Notes: generated from the sequence alone by a model not told the origin. Positions 1 through 9,248 are shown, counted from the first letter of the stretch. The stretch is DNA of 53,150 bases from Salinispora cortesiana (GCF_000484695.1 NZ_AXVR01000035.1:1-53150), one strand, 5' to 3'. A program made the numbers and translations.

Positions 1-248
1 CGCAGGACCTCGTTCTCCTGCTCGAGCAGCTTGATCCGCTTGCGGGCCTCACGCAGCTCGGCCGACTCGCTGCCACTGACGCCAGGCTTGGTCCCGGCGT
101 CGATGTCGGCTTGGCGCAGCCACTTGAACAATGTCATCGGGTGGACCCCGAAGTCCTTGGCGATCTGCTCGACCGTGACGCCAGGCTCCCGTTCACGAGC
201 GATTCGCACCACGTCATCACGGAACTCACGGGGGTAGGGCTTGGGCAC
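1..248 (-). CDS. IS3-family transposase OrfA, cut off by window edge
   Basis: The minus strand has an open frame of 82 codons from GTG at 248 to the window edge with no stop. It begins VPKPYPREFRDDVVRIARE, followed by a helix-turn-helix (VEQIAKDFGVHPMTLFKWLR) and a charged leucine-zipper stretch (AELREARKRIKLLEQENEVL). This is the usual layout of the small OrfA of IS3/IS911-type insertion sequences, which binds the element ends and pairs with a frameshifted OrfB integrase. The start is supported by GGAAGGA seven bases upstream. OrfB would lie to the left, outside the window, so whether the element is intact is unknown. The terminal repeat should lie somewhere in 260-330, but I could not fix it. 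Confidence 0.85.
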   Translation of the reverse strand, partial: MPKPYPREFRDDVVRIAREREPGVTVEQIAKDFGVHPMTLFKWLRQADIDAGTKPGVSGSESAELREARKRIKLLEQENEVL

Positions 249-409
249 AGCAACATCCTTCCAGCCCGCCACCAGGGCAAGCCATCTCAGATGTCACCCA
301 TCGGTGCAGCAGACCCCCCCAAACCAGTATAGAAACGACACCAACCGGCCAGCAGTCACCACGAACACCAGCGTGTGGTTCCGGGCTGAAAACTACGACT
401 AGGCCGGTA

Positions 410-449
410 GCGCCCGGCGGCACCGGACAGTGGCGCCCGGTGGCACTGG
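410..449. repeat. two 17-bp direct repeats beside ssrA
   Basis: GCGCCCGGCGGCACCGG (410-426) recurs as GCGCCCGGTGGCACTGG (433-449), with a period of 23 bp and two mismatches. They lie between the IS3 fragment and the tmRNA terminator. Meaning unknown; they may be part of a decayed mobile-element end. The rest of 249-478 shows no credible gene. Confidence 0.5.
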
Positions 450-478
450 CACCGGAGATTCGAGGCCAGAAACGCCGA

Positions 479-508
479 TGCGCCCCGGTCCTGGTGGACC
501 GGGGCGCA
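479..508 (-). terminator. hairpin terminator of ssrA
   Basis: A perfect 13-bp stem with a 4-base loop: TGCGCCCCGGTCC (479-491) pairs with GGACCGGGGCGCA (496-508). It starts ten bases beyond the CCA end of the tmRNA. No U-tract follows, which is normal for actinomycete hairpin terminators. Confidence 0.85.
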
Positions 509-517
509 CAGGTCAGG

Positions 518-893
518 TGGTGGAGGTGCCGGGAATCGAACCCGGGTCCTTCGCCGCCTTGCCAGGGCTTCTCCGAGCGCAGCTCGCTGTGCCTCTACTC
601 GGCCCCTCCGATCACGCGAGCGAGTCGGTGTGACGGGCCCAGTCGCTGATTGATCTCGCCGCACGGCCCCCGCGACCGGGTCCGATTGGCCAGCCTCCTA
701 GCTGATGCCGGCTAACTGGGTCGAAGGCACTCCCAGGCCGACAGACTTGCTACTCGCCTCAGGCGGCGAGAGCGAAGTCAGCGCGATTCTGCTTGGCGCT
801 TATTGTTTTCCAACGAACGATTTCCGAGACGACGTTGGCTTCCTCGGCTCGCTTCCCCTGCCGCAACGTACGAAGTCGAAACCAGTCACCCCC
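518..893 (-). ncRNA. ssrA: tmRNA (ssrA)
   Basis: Transfer-messenger RNA, which frees stalled ribosomes and tags the unfinished protein for proteolysis together with SmpB. The tRNA-like 3' end reads GGTTCGATTCCCGGCACC (T-arm) then TCCACCA on the minus strand. The 5' end GGGGGTGACTGGTTTCGAC pairs GGGGGTG with CACCTCC to form a 7-bp acceptor stem, which fixes the ends at 893 and 518 (376 nt). The tag reading frame ends ...AKQNRADFALAA followed by TGA at 759-761; the ALAA ending is typical of actinobacterial tags. The exact resume codon is inferred to lie near 806-809. smpB is encoded directly upstream on the same strand, and a strong hairpin follows. Confidence 0.95.
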
Positions 894-976
894 TCGACGG
901 ACCGCCCCTGTTGGCGGCACCGATAAGCCTAACGCCTGACGCAACGGGTTTCATCCCGCCCCGGCCGGGCGCCAGC

Positions 977-1456
977 TCAGCCCTCCATCCCCTTGCCCCG
1001 CCGGCCGGCAGCCCGGGCGATCTCCCGTTGCGCGTCCCGCTTGGCGAGGTCCTGCCGCTTGTCGTACGACTTCTTGCCCTTGGCGACACCGATCTCGACC
1101 TTGGCCCAGCCGTCGGAGAAGTAGACCTGCAGCGGGACGATCGTGAGCCCGCTCTCCCGGGTCTTGCCGATCAGCCGGTCGATCTCGATGCGGTTTAGCA
1201 GTAGCTTGCGGGTGCGTCGGGGCTCGTGGTTGGTCCAGGTGCCCTGCACGTACTCCGGGATGTGCATCCCGTGCAGATACAGCTCGCCGTTGCGCTCCTG
1301 GGCGAAGGCGTCAACCAGCGACGCCCGCCCCGCCCGCAGCGACTTGACCTCGGTGCCGGTCAACGCCATCCCCGCCTCGTAGGTGTCGAGGATCGAGTAG
1401 TCGTGGCGGGCCTTCCGGTTGGAGGCGACGACCTTGCGCCCCTTCTCCCGTGGCAT
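977..1456 (-). CDS. smpB: SsrA-binding protein SmpB
   Basis: SmpB binds the tRNA-like domain of tmRNA and delivers it to the empty A site of stalled ribosomes. The 159-residue protein starts [20 protein letters not shown] and contains the family blocks [19 protein letters not shown] and [19 protein letters not shown] in the basic C-terminal tail. A longer frame reaches 1528, but the ATG at 1456 is preceded by GGGAGGT at good distance and matches the family N-terminus. It lies downstream of ftsX (156 nt gap) and 83 nt before ssrA, so the protein and its RNA partner are adjacent in the same direction. Confidence 0.96.
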   Translation of the reverse strand: MPREKGRKVVASNRKARHDYSILDTYEAGMALTGTEVKSLRAGRASLVDAFAQERNGELYLHGMHIPEYVQGTWTNHEPRRTRKLLLNRIEIDRLIGKTRESGLTIVPLQVYFSDGWAKVEIGVAKGKKSYDKRQDLAKRDAQREIARAAGRRGKGMEG

Positions 1457-1612
1457 CGGCGCCACCTCCCTTCCTGTCGCTGCAGCGCCCTTGGGTCGAA
1501 CAGCGGCGATCATCCTACCGGAGCGCAAGGGCTCTCCCGCGCCGATTATTCCGATGCGGGAGAGCCCTGGCCTGACCGGGTGCGCGGACGGTCCACGGCC
1601 GCCCCGCGGGCG

Positions 1613-2488
1613 CTAGACCCGCAGATAGAAGTGGAGCGTGACCCAGGCGGTGATCGCGCTGATCAGGCCTCCGACGGCGGCCATCAGCGGGAAGGCGAGC
1701 AGCACTTCACCCCAGGTAACCGGTGCGAAGAGTCCCTGGAGGGCGCTCAGCGCCCCGTCGAAGAGGAAGACCTTCAGGCCGGCGAGGGCACCGAGGCCGA
1801 GCAGGGATCCGATCAGGCCGGCGACCACGGCTTCCAGGACGAAGGGCGCCTGGATGAACCAGTTCGACGCGCCGACGAGCTTCATGACCGCGACCTCGCG
1901 CCGCTTGCTGTAGGCGGCGACCTGGATGGTGTTGGCGACCAGGAGCAGTGCGGCGGCAGCCATCGCGACCGCCGCGACGAGGGCGATCTTCTGACCGGCG
2001 GAGAAGAGATTGAATATCTTGTCGAGTACGGCGGACTTGTCGACCACCTGGTCGACGCCCTCGATCTCGGCGTACTGCTCCCCGATCGCCTCGTACTCCT
2101 GCGGGTTCACCAGCGTCAGCCGGTACGACTCCGGTAGCGCTTCTGGACCGATCGCACTGAGCAGGTCCGGGGAGTCCCGGAACAACTCCTCGAAAATCTC
2201 GTGCGCCTCTTCTTTGTTGACGTACGTGACGCTCTCGATCAGCGGGTCAGCATCCAGCTTGGCCTGGACCGCTGTCTTCTGTTCCTCGGTGACCTCGGTC
2301 TCGAGGAAGATCGAGACCTCGATGTTCTCGAAGTACAGCTCCTTCATCTCGGCGACCTTGACGTAGATCAGGCCGCTCGCGCCGAGCATGGTCAGCGAGA
2401 CCGCCATCGTAATGATCATTGCGATGGTCATGGTCACGTTGCGCCACAGTCCGACCATGACCTCGGACAGGACGTATTTCAAGCGCAT
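1613..2488 (-). CDS. ftsX: cell division protein FtsX
   Basis: Membrane half of the FtsEX complex, which couples divisome ATP hydrolysis to activation of peptidoglycan hydrolases outside the cell. The 291-residue protein has a short cytoplasmic N-terminus (MRLKYVLSEVMVGLWRNVTM), one membrane helix, a long extracellular loop of about 120 residues, then three hydrophobic segments in the C-terminal half, the typical FtsX fold. The start ATG at 2488 follows GGAGG. The gene lies 58 nt after ftsE on the same strand, as in nearly all actinobacteria. Confidence 0.95.
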   Translation of the reverse strand: MRLKYVLSEVMVGLWRNVTMTIAMIITMAVSLTMLGASGLIYVKVAEMKELYFENIEVSIFLETEVTEEQKTAVQAKLDADPLIESVTYVNKEEAHEIFEELFRDSPDLLSAIGPEALPESYRLTLVNPQEYEAIGEQYAEIEGVDQVVDKSAVLDKIFNLFSAGQKIALVAAVAMAAAALLLVANTIQVAAYSKRREVAVMKLVGASNWFIQAPFVLEAVVAGLIGSLLGLGALAGLKVFLFDGALSALQGLFAPVTWGEVLLAFPLMAAVGGLISAITAWVTLHFYLRV

Positions 2489-2546
2489 CGAAGATTCCTC
2501 CGCGTCTCCGGCAGGTGGTGGTCGTCAGTCGGGGCGAAGCGCCGGC

Positions 2547-3227
2547 TCACCCGTAGACGCCGCGAGCCTGGTCGCGGACGATCCGGCCGCTCTCGATCTC
2601 GATGACCCGGCGGCGCATCTGATTCACGATGTTCGAGTCGTGGGTAACCATCACGACGGTCGTACCGGTGCGGTTGATCCGGTCCAGCAAACGCATGATC
2701 TCAATGGAGGTGTCCGGGTCGAGGTTTCCGGTCGGCTCGTCCGCGAGCAGGATCAGCGGACGGTTCACGAACGCCCGCGCGACCGCCACCCGCTGCTGCT
2801 CACCACCGGAGAGCTCCTGCGGATAGCGGTGCTCCTTGCCGCCAAGCCCGACCAGCTCCAGCACCTCCGGCACCACCCGGCGGGCAACCGCCTTGGTCTT
2901 GCCGATCACCTCGAGCGCGAATGCCACGTTCTCGTAGGCGGTGCGGTTCGGCAGCAGCCGGAAGTCCTGGAACACGCAGCCGATCGAGCGCCGGAAGGCA
3001 GGCCGCTTCCAGGAGCGCATCGACGTAACATCCTTGCCGTTCACGACGATCCGGCCCTTACTGGGCGCAACCTCGTGTAGCAGCATCTTGATGATGGTGG
3101 ACTTGCCGGAGCCGGATGGGCCGATGAAGAAGACGAACTCGCCCTTCTCGATCGCGACGGACACGTTGTCGAGCGAAGGCCGGGACGCCTTCGGGTACGT
3201 CTTCGTCACTTGCTCAAGCTGAATCAC
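2547..3227 (-). CDS. ftsE: cell division ATP-binding protein FtsE
   Basis: ABC-type ATPase that partners FtsX. It has Walker [10 protein letters not shown] at about residues 36-44, the signature [14 protein letters not shown], and Walker B ILLADEP followed by the switch-histidine block VVMVTHD. I chose GTG at 3227 (reading [11 protein letters not shown]) because family members begin there; an in-frame ATG at 3263 would add 12 residues that look non-native. No strong ribosome site precedes either candidate. It follows prfB with a 118-nt gap and leads into ftsX. With the GTG start it has 226 residues, normal for the family. Confidence 0.94.
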   Translation of the reverse strand: MIQLEQVTKTYPKASRPSLDNVSVAIEKGEFVFFIGPSGSGKSTIIKMLLHEVAPSKGRIVVNGKDVTSMRSWKRPAFRRSIGCVFQDFRLLPNRTAYENVAFALEVIGKTKAVARRVVPEVLELVGLGGKEHRYPQELSGGEQQRVAVARAFVNRPLILLADEPTGNLDPDTSIEIMRLLDRINRTGTTVVMVTHDSNIVNQMRRRVIEIESGRIVRDQARGVYG

Positions 3228-3345
3228 GGGTCGTGAGTCTACGCGGTGTAACCGCTGTACCAAATCCCGCGCCCCTCAATTCCGGGACACGTCATCGATC
3301 TGCCAGCACTCACAATATTCGATGGCGCGCTGCGCCCACGATCCG

Positions 3346-4467
3346 TCACGCATTGTCATCAGCAAGCTGCTGCTGCTTTCGCCACCGGATACCGGCCTCA
3401 ATGAAGGCGTCCAACTCGCCGTCGAAGACCGCGGAGGGAGTCCCGGTCTCCTGCTCTGTTCGAAGGTCCTTCACCATCTGGTACGGATGCAGGACATACG
3501 AACGCATCTGGTCACCCCAGGAGCCGGCGGCGTCGGTCTTCAGGCCCTGGAGTTTGGCCTGCTCCTCCTGGCGCTTCCGCTCCAACAGGCGGGCCTGAAG
3601 GACGCGCAGCGCGGACGCCTTGTTCTGAAGCTGGGACTTCTCGTTCTGACAGGTGACCACGATGCCGGTCGGGATGTGGGTGATCCGAACCGCCGAGTCG
3701 GTCGTGTTCACGCTCTGCCCGCCGGGACCGGACGACCGGTAGACGTCAAAACGCATCTCGTTCTCGGGAATGTCGATGTGATCGGTCTGCTCCACCACCG
3801 GGAGCACCTCGACCCCGGCGAAGCTGGTCTGCCGCCGCCCCTGGTTGTCGAAGGGGCTGATCCGGACCAGCCGGTGGGTGCCCGACTCGACGCTGAGCGT
3901 GCCGTACGCGTACGGCACCTTGACCGTGAAGGTGGCCGACTTGAGCCCGGCCTCCTCGGCGTACGAGGTCTCGTAGACCTCGGTGGGGTAGCCGTGCCGC
4001 TCGGCCCAACGCAGGTACATCCGCAGCAGCATCTCGGCGAAGTCCGCCGCGTCCACGCCGCCGGCACCGGCACGGATCGCCACCAGCGCCTCCCGGGAGT
4101 CGTACTCGCCGGAGAGCAGGGTGCGGACCTCCATCTCGTCGATGGCCTTGGCCAGCCCGGCGACCTCCGTCTCGACCTCGGTGAGGGCGCCCGGGTCGGA
4201 CTCCGCCTCGGCCAGCTCCAGCAGCACCTTGGCGTCGTCGAGGCGGGAACGAAGCTCAGCGAGCTTGTTGATCTCCCCATTCACGTACGACAGCTCAGAG
4301 GTGACCTGCTGCGCCCGGGCCTGGTCGTCCCAGAGATCGGGGGCGGAGGCGGCCTCCTCCAGGCGGGCCTTGTCCGCCCGAAGCCGGTCGATGTCGAGCA
4401 CCGACTCGATGTTGCGAAGAGTGGCGTCGAGGTCCTTGAGCTGTTCGGCGTAGTCGGCATCGGTCAC
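3346..4467 (-). CDS. prfB: peptide chain release factor 2
   Basis: RF2 reads UGA and UAA stop codons and triggers release of the finished peptide. The 373-residue protein carries the stop-recognition tripeptide SPF (about residues 204-206, in RISPFDNQG) and the catalytic GGQ (about 249-251, in [15 protein letters not shown]). There is no internal UGA frameshift site of the enterobacterial kind; the frame is continuous. The frame is open far upstream, but the region above 4467 consists of tandem repeats; GTG at 4467 ([10 protein letters not shown]) matches the family N-terminus. First gene of the prfB-ftsE-ftsX-smpB group. Confidence 0.95.
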   Translation of the reverse strand: MTDADYAEQLKDLDATLRNIESVLDIDRLRADKARLEEAASAPDLWDDQARAQQVTSELSYVNGEINKLAELRSRLDDAKVLLELAEAESDPGALTEVETEVAGLAKAIDEMEVRTLLSGEYDSREALVAIRAGAGGVDAADFAEMLLRMYLRWAERHGYPTEVYETSYAEEAGLKSATFTVKVPYAYGTLSVESGTHRLVRISPFDNQGRRQTSFAGVEVLPVVEQTDHIDIPENEMRFDVYRSSGPGGQSVNTTDSAVRITHIPTGIVVTCQNEKSQLQNKASALRVLQARLLERKRQEEQAKLQGLKTDAAGSWGDQMRSYVLHPYQMVKDLRTEQETGTPSAVFDGELDAFIEAGIRWRKQQQLADDNA

Positions 4468-4483
4468 GACAGACAAGACTACT

Positions 4484-4689
4484 GCGCGGGCGAGGAGTGA
4501 GCTTGCGAGCCCCGCAGCCCACGCCCAACAAACCCAGCGCGGGCGAGGAGTGAGCTTGCGAGCCCCGCAGCCCACGCCCAACAAACCCAGCGCGGGCGAG
4601 GAGTGAGCTTGCGGAGCGAGTGCGAACCTGCCGAGCGGGTGCGAACCTGCGGAGCGGGTGCGAGCTTGCGAGCCCCGCAGGCCACGCCA
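4484..4689. repeat. 53-bp tandem repeats upstream of prfB
   Basis: A unit starting GCGCGGGCGAGGAGTGAGCT begins at 4484, 4537 and 4590. The first two units are identical over 53 bp; the third diverges after about 25 bp into roughly 20-bp sub-repeats of the form GCGGAGCGGGTGCGARCYT, and the GCGAGCCCCGCAG segment returns at about 4668-4680. The array fills most of the prfB upstream region. The rest of 4690-4802 shows no gene. Confidence 0.9.
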
Positions 4690-4802
4690 CAGCCGCCCCC
4701 GCGGGCGAGGCGGGGCTTTCCGCGGGGCGGTCCCGGTCCGGGGCAGGACTTACCGCTGGCCCCGAGGGGCTACGTTGACCCAGGCGGGGGAGCTACGCCC
4801 GG

Positions 4803-5318
4803 TCAGCTGACCGGGGCGGACTTGAGCCAGGACAGGGCGGCCTTGTGATATGCGACGGCGAACTCCAGGGCGCTGGCGTCGTACGTCTCGCCTTCCTTCT
4901 TCGCATTCTTCACCTGCTCCCGAACCCGGGCCAGGGCCTCCGTGTGGTACTCGTTCGCAGCCGTCTGAAGGTTCTTGAGCTGGCTGGCCGAGTGCAGGTT
5001 TCCGAAGGCGAACCGCAACGCGATCGGGTTTCGAATAGTGTCTCGACCCGGCTCCTCCGTCAGCCATCTGGAGAAGGTCCGTTTACCCGCAGCAGTGATC
5101 GCATACGGCTGACTCATCCGCGGCCCCGGTTTACCGAGCCGCACCAGCCCCTTTTCGGCCAGCACGGGCAGCTCTCGGTAGACCTGGCTGCGGGTCATTG
5201 ACCAGTACGGCGCCAACCGGCGCTCGGCGGCGGCCATAAGTTGACCACCTGTCATCGGGCCCTCGTGAAGCAGCCCGAGCAGGGCCGCCGCCGTGGGGTT
5301 GACTCCGGAATCCGCCAT
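4803..5318 (-). CDS. PadR-family transcriptional regulator
   Basis: DNA-binding repressor of the PadR type. The 171-residue protein has an N-terminal winged helix (ALLGLLHEGPMTGGQLMAAA, then SQVYRELPVLAEKGLVRLG) and a C-terminal helical dimerisation region with a long helix (HTEALARVREQVKNAKKEG). The frame extends to 5363, but ATG at 5318 (MADSGVN) is the better start, preceded by GAGAGG. The protein is encoded alone between the repeats upstream of prfB and the pruA terminator, so its target and ligand cannot be inferred from context; autoregulation would be usual for the family. Confidence 0.88.
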   Translation of the reverse strand: MADSGVNPTAAALLGLLHEGPMTGGQLMAAAERRLAPYWSMTRSQVYRELPVLAEKGLVRLGKPGPRMSQPYAITAAGKRTFSRWLTEEPGRDTIRNPIALRFAFGNLHSASQLKNLQTAANEYHTEALARVREQVKNAKKEGETYDASALEFAVAYHKAALSWLKSAPVS

Positions 5319-5421
5319 GCCTCTCACGCTGCCACTTTGCGGTCGCGGCGTCCAGGATTTCACGTTTTCGCCACCCGTCAGGGCTTCCTATGTGCACTGT
5401 CCACCGATATGGAGTGGATGA

Positions 5422-5469
5422 AAGGACCCCTTCCCCACGCCGGGCGGTCGACGTAGCGAAGGGGTCCTT
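5422..5469 (-). terminator. hairpin terminator after pruA
   Basis: AAGGACCCCTTC (5422-5433) pairs perfectly with GAAGGGGTCCTT (5458-5469) around a 24-base loop. It begins five bases past the pruA stop codon. Confidence 0.75.
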
Positions 5470-5473
5470 CTGG

Positions 5474-7102
5474 TTAGCCCATGTGGGGATAGGTGTGGTC
5501 GGTCGGCGGGACGAAGGTTTCTTTGATCGTGCGCGGTGACATCCACCGAACCAGGTTCTGCCAGGAGCCGGCCTTGTCGTTGGTGCCACTGGCGCGGGCG
5601 CCGCCGAACGGCTGCTGGCCCACCACCGCACCGGTGGGCTTGTCGTTGATGTAGAAGTTGCCGGCCGCGTACCGCATCCGCTCGGCGACCCGGTCGACCA
5701 CCTGCCGGTCGGTTGCGAAAATGGCGCCGGTCAACGCGTACGGCGCGATCGACTCGGCCTGAGTAACCACCTCGTCGAAGCGGGCGTCGTCGAAGACGTG
5801 CACGCCGAGGATCGGACCGAAGTACTCGGTGGTGAAGGTCTCGTGGGCGGCGTCGGTGCACTCGAAGAGTGTCGGCCGGACGAAGTAGCCGACCGAGTCG
5901 TCGGCGGTGCCTCCGGCGACGACCTGACAACGGTCATCCCCGGAGATCAGCTCCAGGGCGGCGGTGTGCCGCGCGTACGCCTTGGCGTCGATGACGGCAC
6001 CGCCGAAGTAACTGAAGTCGGTGACGTCGCCATAGGTGAGCGCCTCCGCGGTGGCGGCGAGCCGGTCCCGCAGCCCACCTGCCCACAACGACCGCGGAAT
6101 GTACGCGCGGGAGGCCGCGGAGCACTTCTGACCCTGGAACTCGTACGCGCCCCGGATCAGGGCGGTGTGCAGCGCGTCCACATCAGCGCTCGGGTGGGCG
6201 ACCACGAAGTCCTTGCCGCCGGTCTCGCCGACCAGGCGCGGGTAGCTCCGGTAGTGGGCGATCTTCTCGCCGACGGTTCGCCAGAGCTGCTGGAAGACCT
6301 TGGTGGAGCCGGTGAAGTGGATGCCGGCCAGGTCGGGGTCGGCCAGCACCACGTCGGACACCTCCTCGCCCCGCCCGGTGACCATGTTGATCACGCCGGG
6401 GGGCAGGCCCGCCGCCTCGAAGAGCCGCATCGTGAAGTGCGCGGCGAACTGCTGGGTGGGGGCCGGCTTCCAGACCACCGTGTTACCGAGCAGGGCCGGT
6501 GCCGAGGGGAGGTTGCCGGCGATCGCGGTGAAGTTGAACGGGGTGATCGCGTAGACGAAGCCCTCGAGCGGACGGTGGTCGAATCGGTTCCAGGTGCCCG
6601 TCGAGGAGAGGGGCTGCTCGGCGAGGAGCCGGCGAGCGAAGTGAACGTTGAACCGAAGGAAGTCGATGAGCTCACAGGCCGAGTCGATCTCCGCCTGAAA
6701 CGCGGTCTTCGACTGGCCGAGCATCGTGGCGGCGTTCAGCGTGTCCCGCCAGGGCCCGGCGAGTAGGTCAGCGGCGCGCAGGAAGACCGCTGCCCGCTCC
6801 GCGAACGGCAACGCCCGCCAACCGGGCGCCGCGTCCTTAGCGGCCTGCACGGCGGCCCGAGCGTCATCGTGGGTGGCGTGAGCGGTGACGCCCAGCACAT
6901 GCGCGTGTCGGTGGGGCTGCACCACGTCGATCGGGGCGCCGCCGGCCATCCGTTGCTCGCCCGCGATGGTCATCGGCAGGTCGATCCGGTCGCTGGCCAG
7001 CTCGACCAGCCGCCGTTGCAGCCGGTCCTGGTCGGTGCCCCCGGGCTCGTAGGGGCGTACCGGCTCGTTGCGGGGCTCGGGCACGGAGAAGACGGCGTCC
7101 AT
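5474..7102 (-). CDS. pruA: delta-1-pyrroline-5-carboxylate dehydrogenase
   Basis: Oxidises glutamate semialdehyde (from pyrroline-5-carboxylate) to glutamate with NAD, the second step of proline breakdown. The 542-residue protein shows the aldehyde-dehydrogenase fold: ITPFNFTAIAGNLPSAPAL, the Rossmann glycine region HFTGSTKVFQQLW, the glutamate motif LVGETGGKDF, the catalytic cysteine in FQGQKCSAASRAYIP, and EYFGPILGVHVF. This is the single-domain PruA without a fused proline dehydrogenase. ATG at 7102 follows CAGGAG; the upstream extension of the frame to 7840 is an artefact of high GC. No putA/prodh partner lies next to it in this window. Confidence 0.94.
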   Translation of the reverse strand: MDAVFSVPEPRNEPVRPYEPGGTDQDRLQRRLVELASDRIDLPMTIAGEQRMAGGAPIDVVQPHRHAHVLGVTAHATHDDARAAVQAAKDAAPGWRALPFAERAAVFLRAADLLAGPWRDTLNAATMLGQSKTAFQAEIDSACELIDFLRFNVHFARRLLAEQPLSSTGTWNRFDHRPLEGFVYAITPFNFTAIAGNLPSAPALLGNTVVWKPAPTQQFAAHFTMRLFEAAGLPPGVINMVTGRGEEVSDVVLADPDLAGIHFTGSTKVFQQLWRTVGEKIAHYRSYPRLVGETGGKDFVVAHPSADVDALHTALIRGAYEFQGQKCSAASRAYIPRSLWAGGLRDRLAATAEALTYGDVTDFSYFGGAVIDAKAYARHTAALELISGDDRCQVVAGGTADDSVGYFVRPTLFECTDAAHETFTTEYFGPILGVHVFDDARFDEVVTQAESIAPYALTGAIFATDRQVVDRVAERMRYAAGNFYINDKPTGAVVGQQPFGGARASGTNDKAGSWQNLVRWMSPRTIKETFVPPTDHTYPHMG

Positions 7103-7373
7103 CAAAAGGCTCCTGAGCATTTGTGGCAGCGGGGGTAACGGGCCCGCGGAGCGTCGGCCGGGTGGCCGGACGCCCAACACCGGGGCCGCAGGGGGCCGGG
7201 TACGGCGGCGGGACCTCGACTGATCCTCCCACGTTTGGTCCCTCTTCCCCACCACCCCAACTCCCCCGCACCGGCTGACGCGGCTCCCGGGCGGACGGCG
7301 ACGGACGCGTACCCTGGTGGGCCGGTGAACCACCGGCCGCGCCGCGGGCCGGGTGCCGGTTGAAGGGACGACG

Positions 7374-8453
7374 ATGACGAAGCAGCCCGGCGACTCCGCC
7401 GCCACGGAGCCGACGCAGGCGAGCCCGGACGCGGACGAGGCGAGCCCGGAGCGCCCCGGCGCAGGGAGCCTGGAGCACCGGGGCCCAACAAGCCCGGACG
7501 CAGCGAGCCCGCTCGCGGCCGGCACGCCAACGGCGGCAACGGCCGGCCTGCTCGCCCCCGGCGCGCCGGCGCTCGGCCTGCTGGCGCTCGGCTGGCTGGC
7601 CGCCATGCTCTGGTCCACCCGCGCGGTGATCGACTCGGCGGCGGCCGGAGTCACCGCAATCAGCCTCTCCGCCTTTGCCCTCCCCGGGGTGATCTCGGCC
7701 GCGCTCGTCGCCGGCACCGCCTTCGCGCTGTTCGGGGCGGAGCTGCTCGCCCATCGAGGTCGGGACCGGAGCACCCTGCGCTTTGTCGCAGCGGTCGCCA
7801 GCGGGCTACTGATCGGGCTCGCTGCCGCCTTCGCCATCAACCTGACCTACGCTGACACGGCCACCACCAACGTGATCGCCGGCACCACCGCCGCCGCCGC
7901 CATCATCGGCGGGGGCATCGCCGCGACGCGGACCGCCCCGGTGATCGGTGCGGTGGTGGCCGCCGGCCTCGGCACGCTCGTCTTCGTCGTGGCGTTCAGC
8001 TGGGCGCGGGACCCACTCTTCGACCTCTTCGGCGCGGGCGAAACCCAGGAGTCGCTGCTCAGCGCCGCGAAGTGGGTCTCCCGTACCGAGTCCCTGCTCG
8101 CCGGCCTGGTGGCGGGGCTGTTGGCCTTCGGCTACCTGACCTGGTCCCGACGCCGGGCGGCGCGCCGCAGCGATCTGCCGGGCCTGCGCTGGCCGGCCTA
8201 CCTGATCGCCGGGGCCGGCCCCGGCCTGCTGCTACTCGTCGCCGAGGTGATCCTGCGGGTCGGGGGACGCCGGCTGCTCGACCTGGCTGGCGCGCTCAGC
8301 GAGGCGGACGCCGTGGCGCAGACCTCTCTCGGCACCTCCCGGGTGGACAACGGGATCTGGGTGCTCTTCGTCGGCGCGCTGACCGCGATGATCGCCTTCG
8401 GCCGCACCCTCGGACCGGCCCCACTGGACGAGGAGGACCCGGACGGGGAGTGA
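7374..8453 (+). CDS. polytopic membrane protein, function unknown
   Basis: A 359-residue protein whose first 65 residues are hydrophilic and rich in Ala, Pro, Glu and Gly, with repeats of the type SPDAxExSPE. After that come about eight or nine hydrophobic segments, for example PALGLLALGWLAAMLW, FVAAVASGLLIGLAAAFAI, VIGAVVAAGLGTLVFVVAF and LLAGLVAGLLAFGYLTW. There are no catalytic motifs I recognise. ATG at 7374 is preceded by GAAGGGA. It is divergent from pruA (271 nt between the starts) and convergent with the next gene. I know no characterised family; it resembles the lineage-specific integral membrane proteins common in Micromonosporaceae. Confidence 0.85.
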   Translation: MTKQPGDSAATEPTQASPDADEASPERPGAGSLEHRGPTSPDAASPLAAGTPTAATAGLLAPGAPALGLLALGWLAAMLWSTRAVIDSAAAGVTAISLSAFALPGVISAALVAGTAFALFGAELLAHRGRDRSTLRFVAAVASGLLIGLAAAFAINLTYADTATTNVIAGTTAAAAIIGGGIAATRTAPVIGAVVAAGLGTLVFVVAFSWARDPLFDLFGAGETQESLLSAAKWVSRTESLLAGLVAGLLAFGYLTWSRRRAARRSDLPGLRWPAYLIAGAGPGLLLLVAEVILRVGGRRLLDLAGALSEADAVAQTSLGTSRVDNGIWVLFVGALTAMIAFGRTLGPAPLDEEDPDGE

Positions 8454-8526
8454 ACCGCGCCGGCTGGAGGGCTTTCGGAGTCAGCCGGAGCAGATCGGTC
8501 CCGAGCGACCACGTCGAGCGGCTGGG

Positions 8527-9033
8527 CTAGCTCAATTCGCGGAGCTGGTCCAGCTCGGTGACGTCGTACCACTCCAGCTCGTGATCTTCGGCGCCGTCAA
8601 CGGTGAACTGCGCGTCCGGGTCACCGCCGAGCGCCTCGGTCACCACCCGGGCCGCGGCGGTGACGTCCTGGACCGCGTCCGCCCCGTCCACGTGGATGGC
8701 GGCCACCGCCCCCACCGGTACCGGACCGGCCAGCTCGACCGTGCTGGACCCCAGATCCGCGTCGCCCGCTCCGGGGGTGGCCACAGGCAGATCAGCCGAG
8801 ACGACGACCCGGCGGCGCGGTGCCGCGTCGTCGGCCGCCAGGAGTTGGAGCGCGTCCTGGGCGGCCCGGGTGAACGCGACGTACTCCAACTCCTCCTCGT
8901 CCCCCTCGGCGTACCACTCGCGCAGTGCCGGGGTGACCGCGTGCGCGGAGGCCGCGGGGAGCCCGCCGGTCCGCAGCAGCGTCAGCATCGGCACGGTCGC
9001 CGGGACGTACACCCGGACATGCTCATTGGTCAC
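8527..9033 (-). CDS. conserved actinobacterial protein, DUF6912-like
   Basis: A 168-residue soluble acidic protein beginning with GTG ([17 protein letters not shown]) after GGGAG. The N-terminal block [15 protein letters not shown], the middle [14 protein letters not shown], and the C-terminal acidic [13 protein letters not shown] match my memory of the actinobacterial DUF6912 family, which has no known function. No signal peptide or membrane helix. It is divergent from the helix-turn-helix gene at 9249, with a shared 215-nt promoter region that contains a hairpin and the GGCAAAC repeats, so the HTH protein may also affect it. Confidence 0.85.
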   Translation of the reverse strand: MTNEHVRVYVPATVPMLTLLRTGGLPAASAHAVTPALREWYAEGDEEELEYVAFTRAAQDALQLLAADDAAPRRRVVVSADLPVATPGAGDADLGSSTVELAGPVPVGAVAAIHVDGADAVQDVTAAARVVTEALGGDPDAQFTVDGAEDHELEWYDVTELDQLRELS

Positions 9034-9180
9034 CGGTTCTCCCTGAGTTCAGCTCCACCGGCGGACGCCGGCCTGGGGGCGCCGGTCATGCCGTACGCCG
9101 TGACCGTCATACACCCCGGACCGGCTCGACGAAAGTCGGGTTCCCGGAGTGTTCCCGAGCGCACTCTTGGTGCTGCGGTG

Positions 9181-9201
9181 GGCCCCGCTGCCTTCGGGGC
9201 C
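9181..9201. other. hairpin in the 9033/9249 divergent promoter region
   Basis: GGCCCCG (9181-9187) pairs with CGGGGCC (9195-9201) around a 7-base loop. It abuts CATACT (9201-9206), a possible -10 element for the HTH gene. It could be a terminator-like structure or an operator. Confidence 0.4.
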
Positions 9202-9209
9202 ATACTGGT

Positions 9210-9226
9210 GGCAAACTGAGGCAAAC
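9210..9226 (+). promoter_or_regulatory. paired GGCAAAC direct repeat, candidate operator
   Basis: GGCAAAC occurs at 9210-9216 and again at 9220-9226, exactly 10 bp apart, between a possible -10 (CATACT) and the ribosome site of the HTH gene. The same pair with the same spacing occurs at 9545-9561. Confidence 0.6.
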
Positions 9227-9248
9227 GCAGCCAACTCAAGGAGTTTGC

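Noticed and set aside
3346..4584. Programmed frameshift in prfB
   Set aside because: The frame is continuous through the region where the enterobacterial UGA site would be.
4484..4689. CRISPR array
   Set aside because: Repeats are directly adjacent without unique spacers and no cas genes are near.
7103..7840. N-terminal extension of pruA
   Set aside because: Extra residues are Ala/Arg/Pro-rich and antisense to the membrane protein; ATG at 7102 has a good ribosome site.
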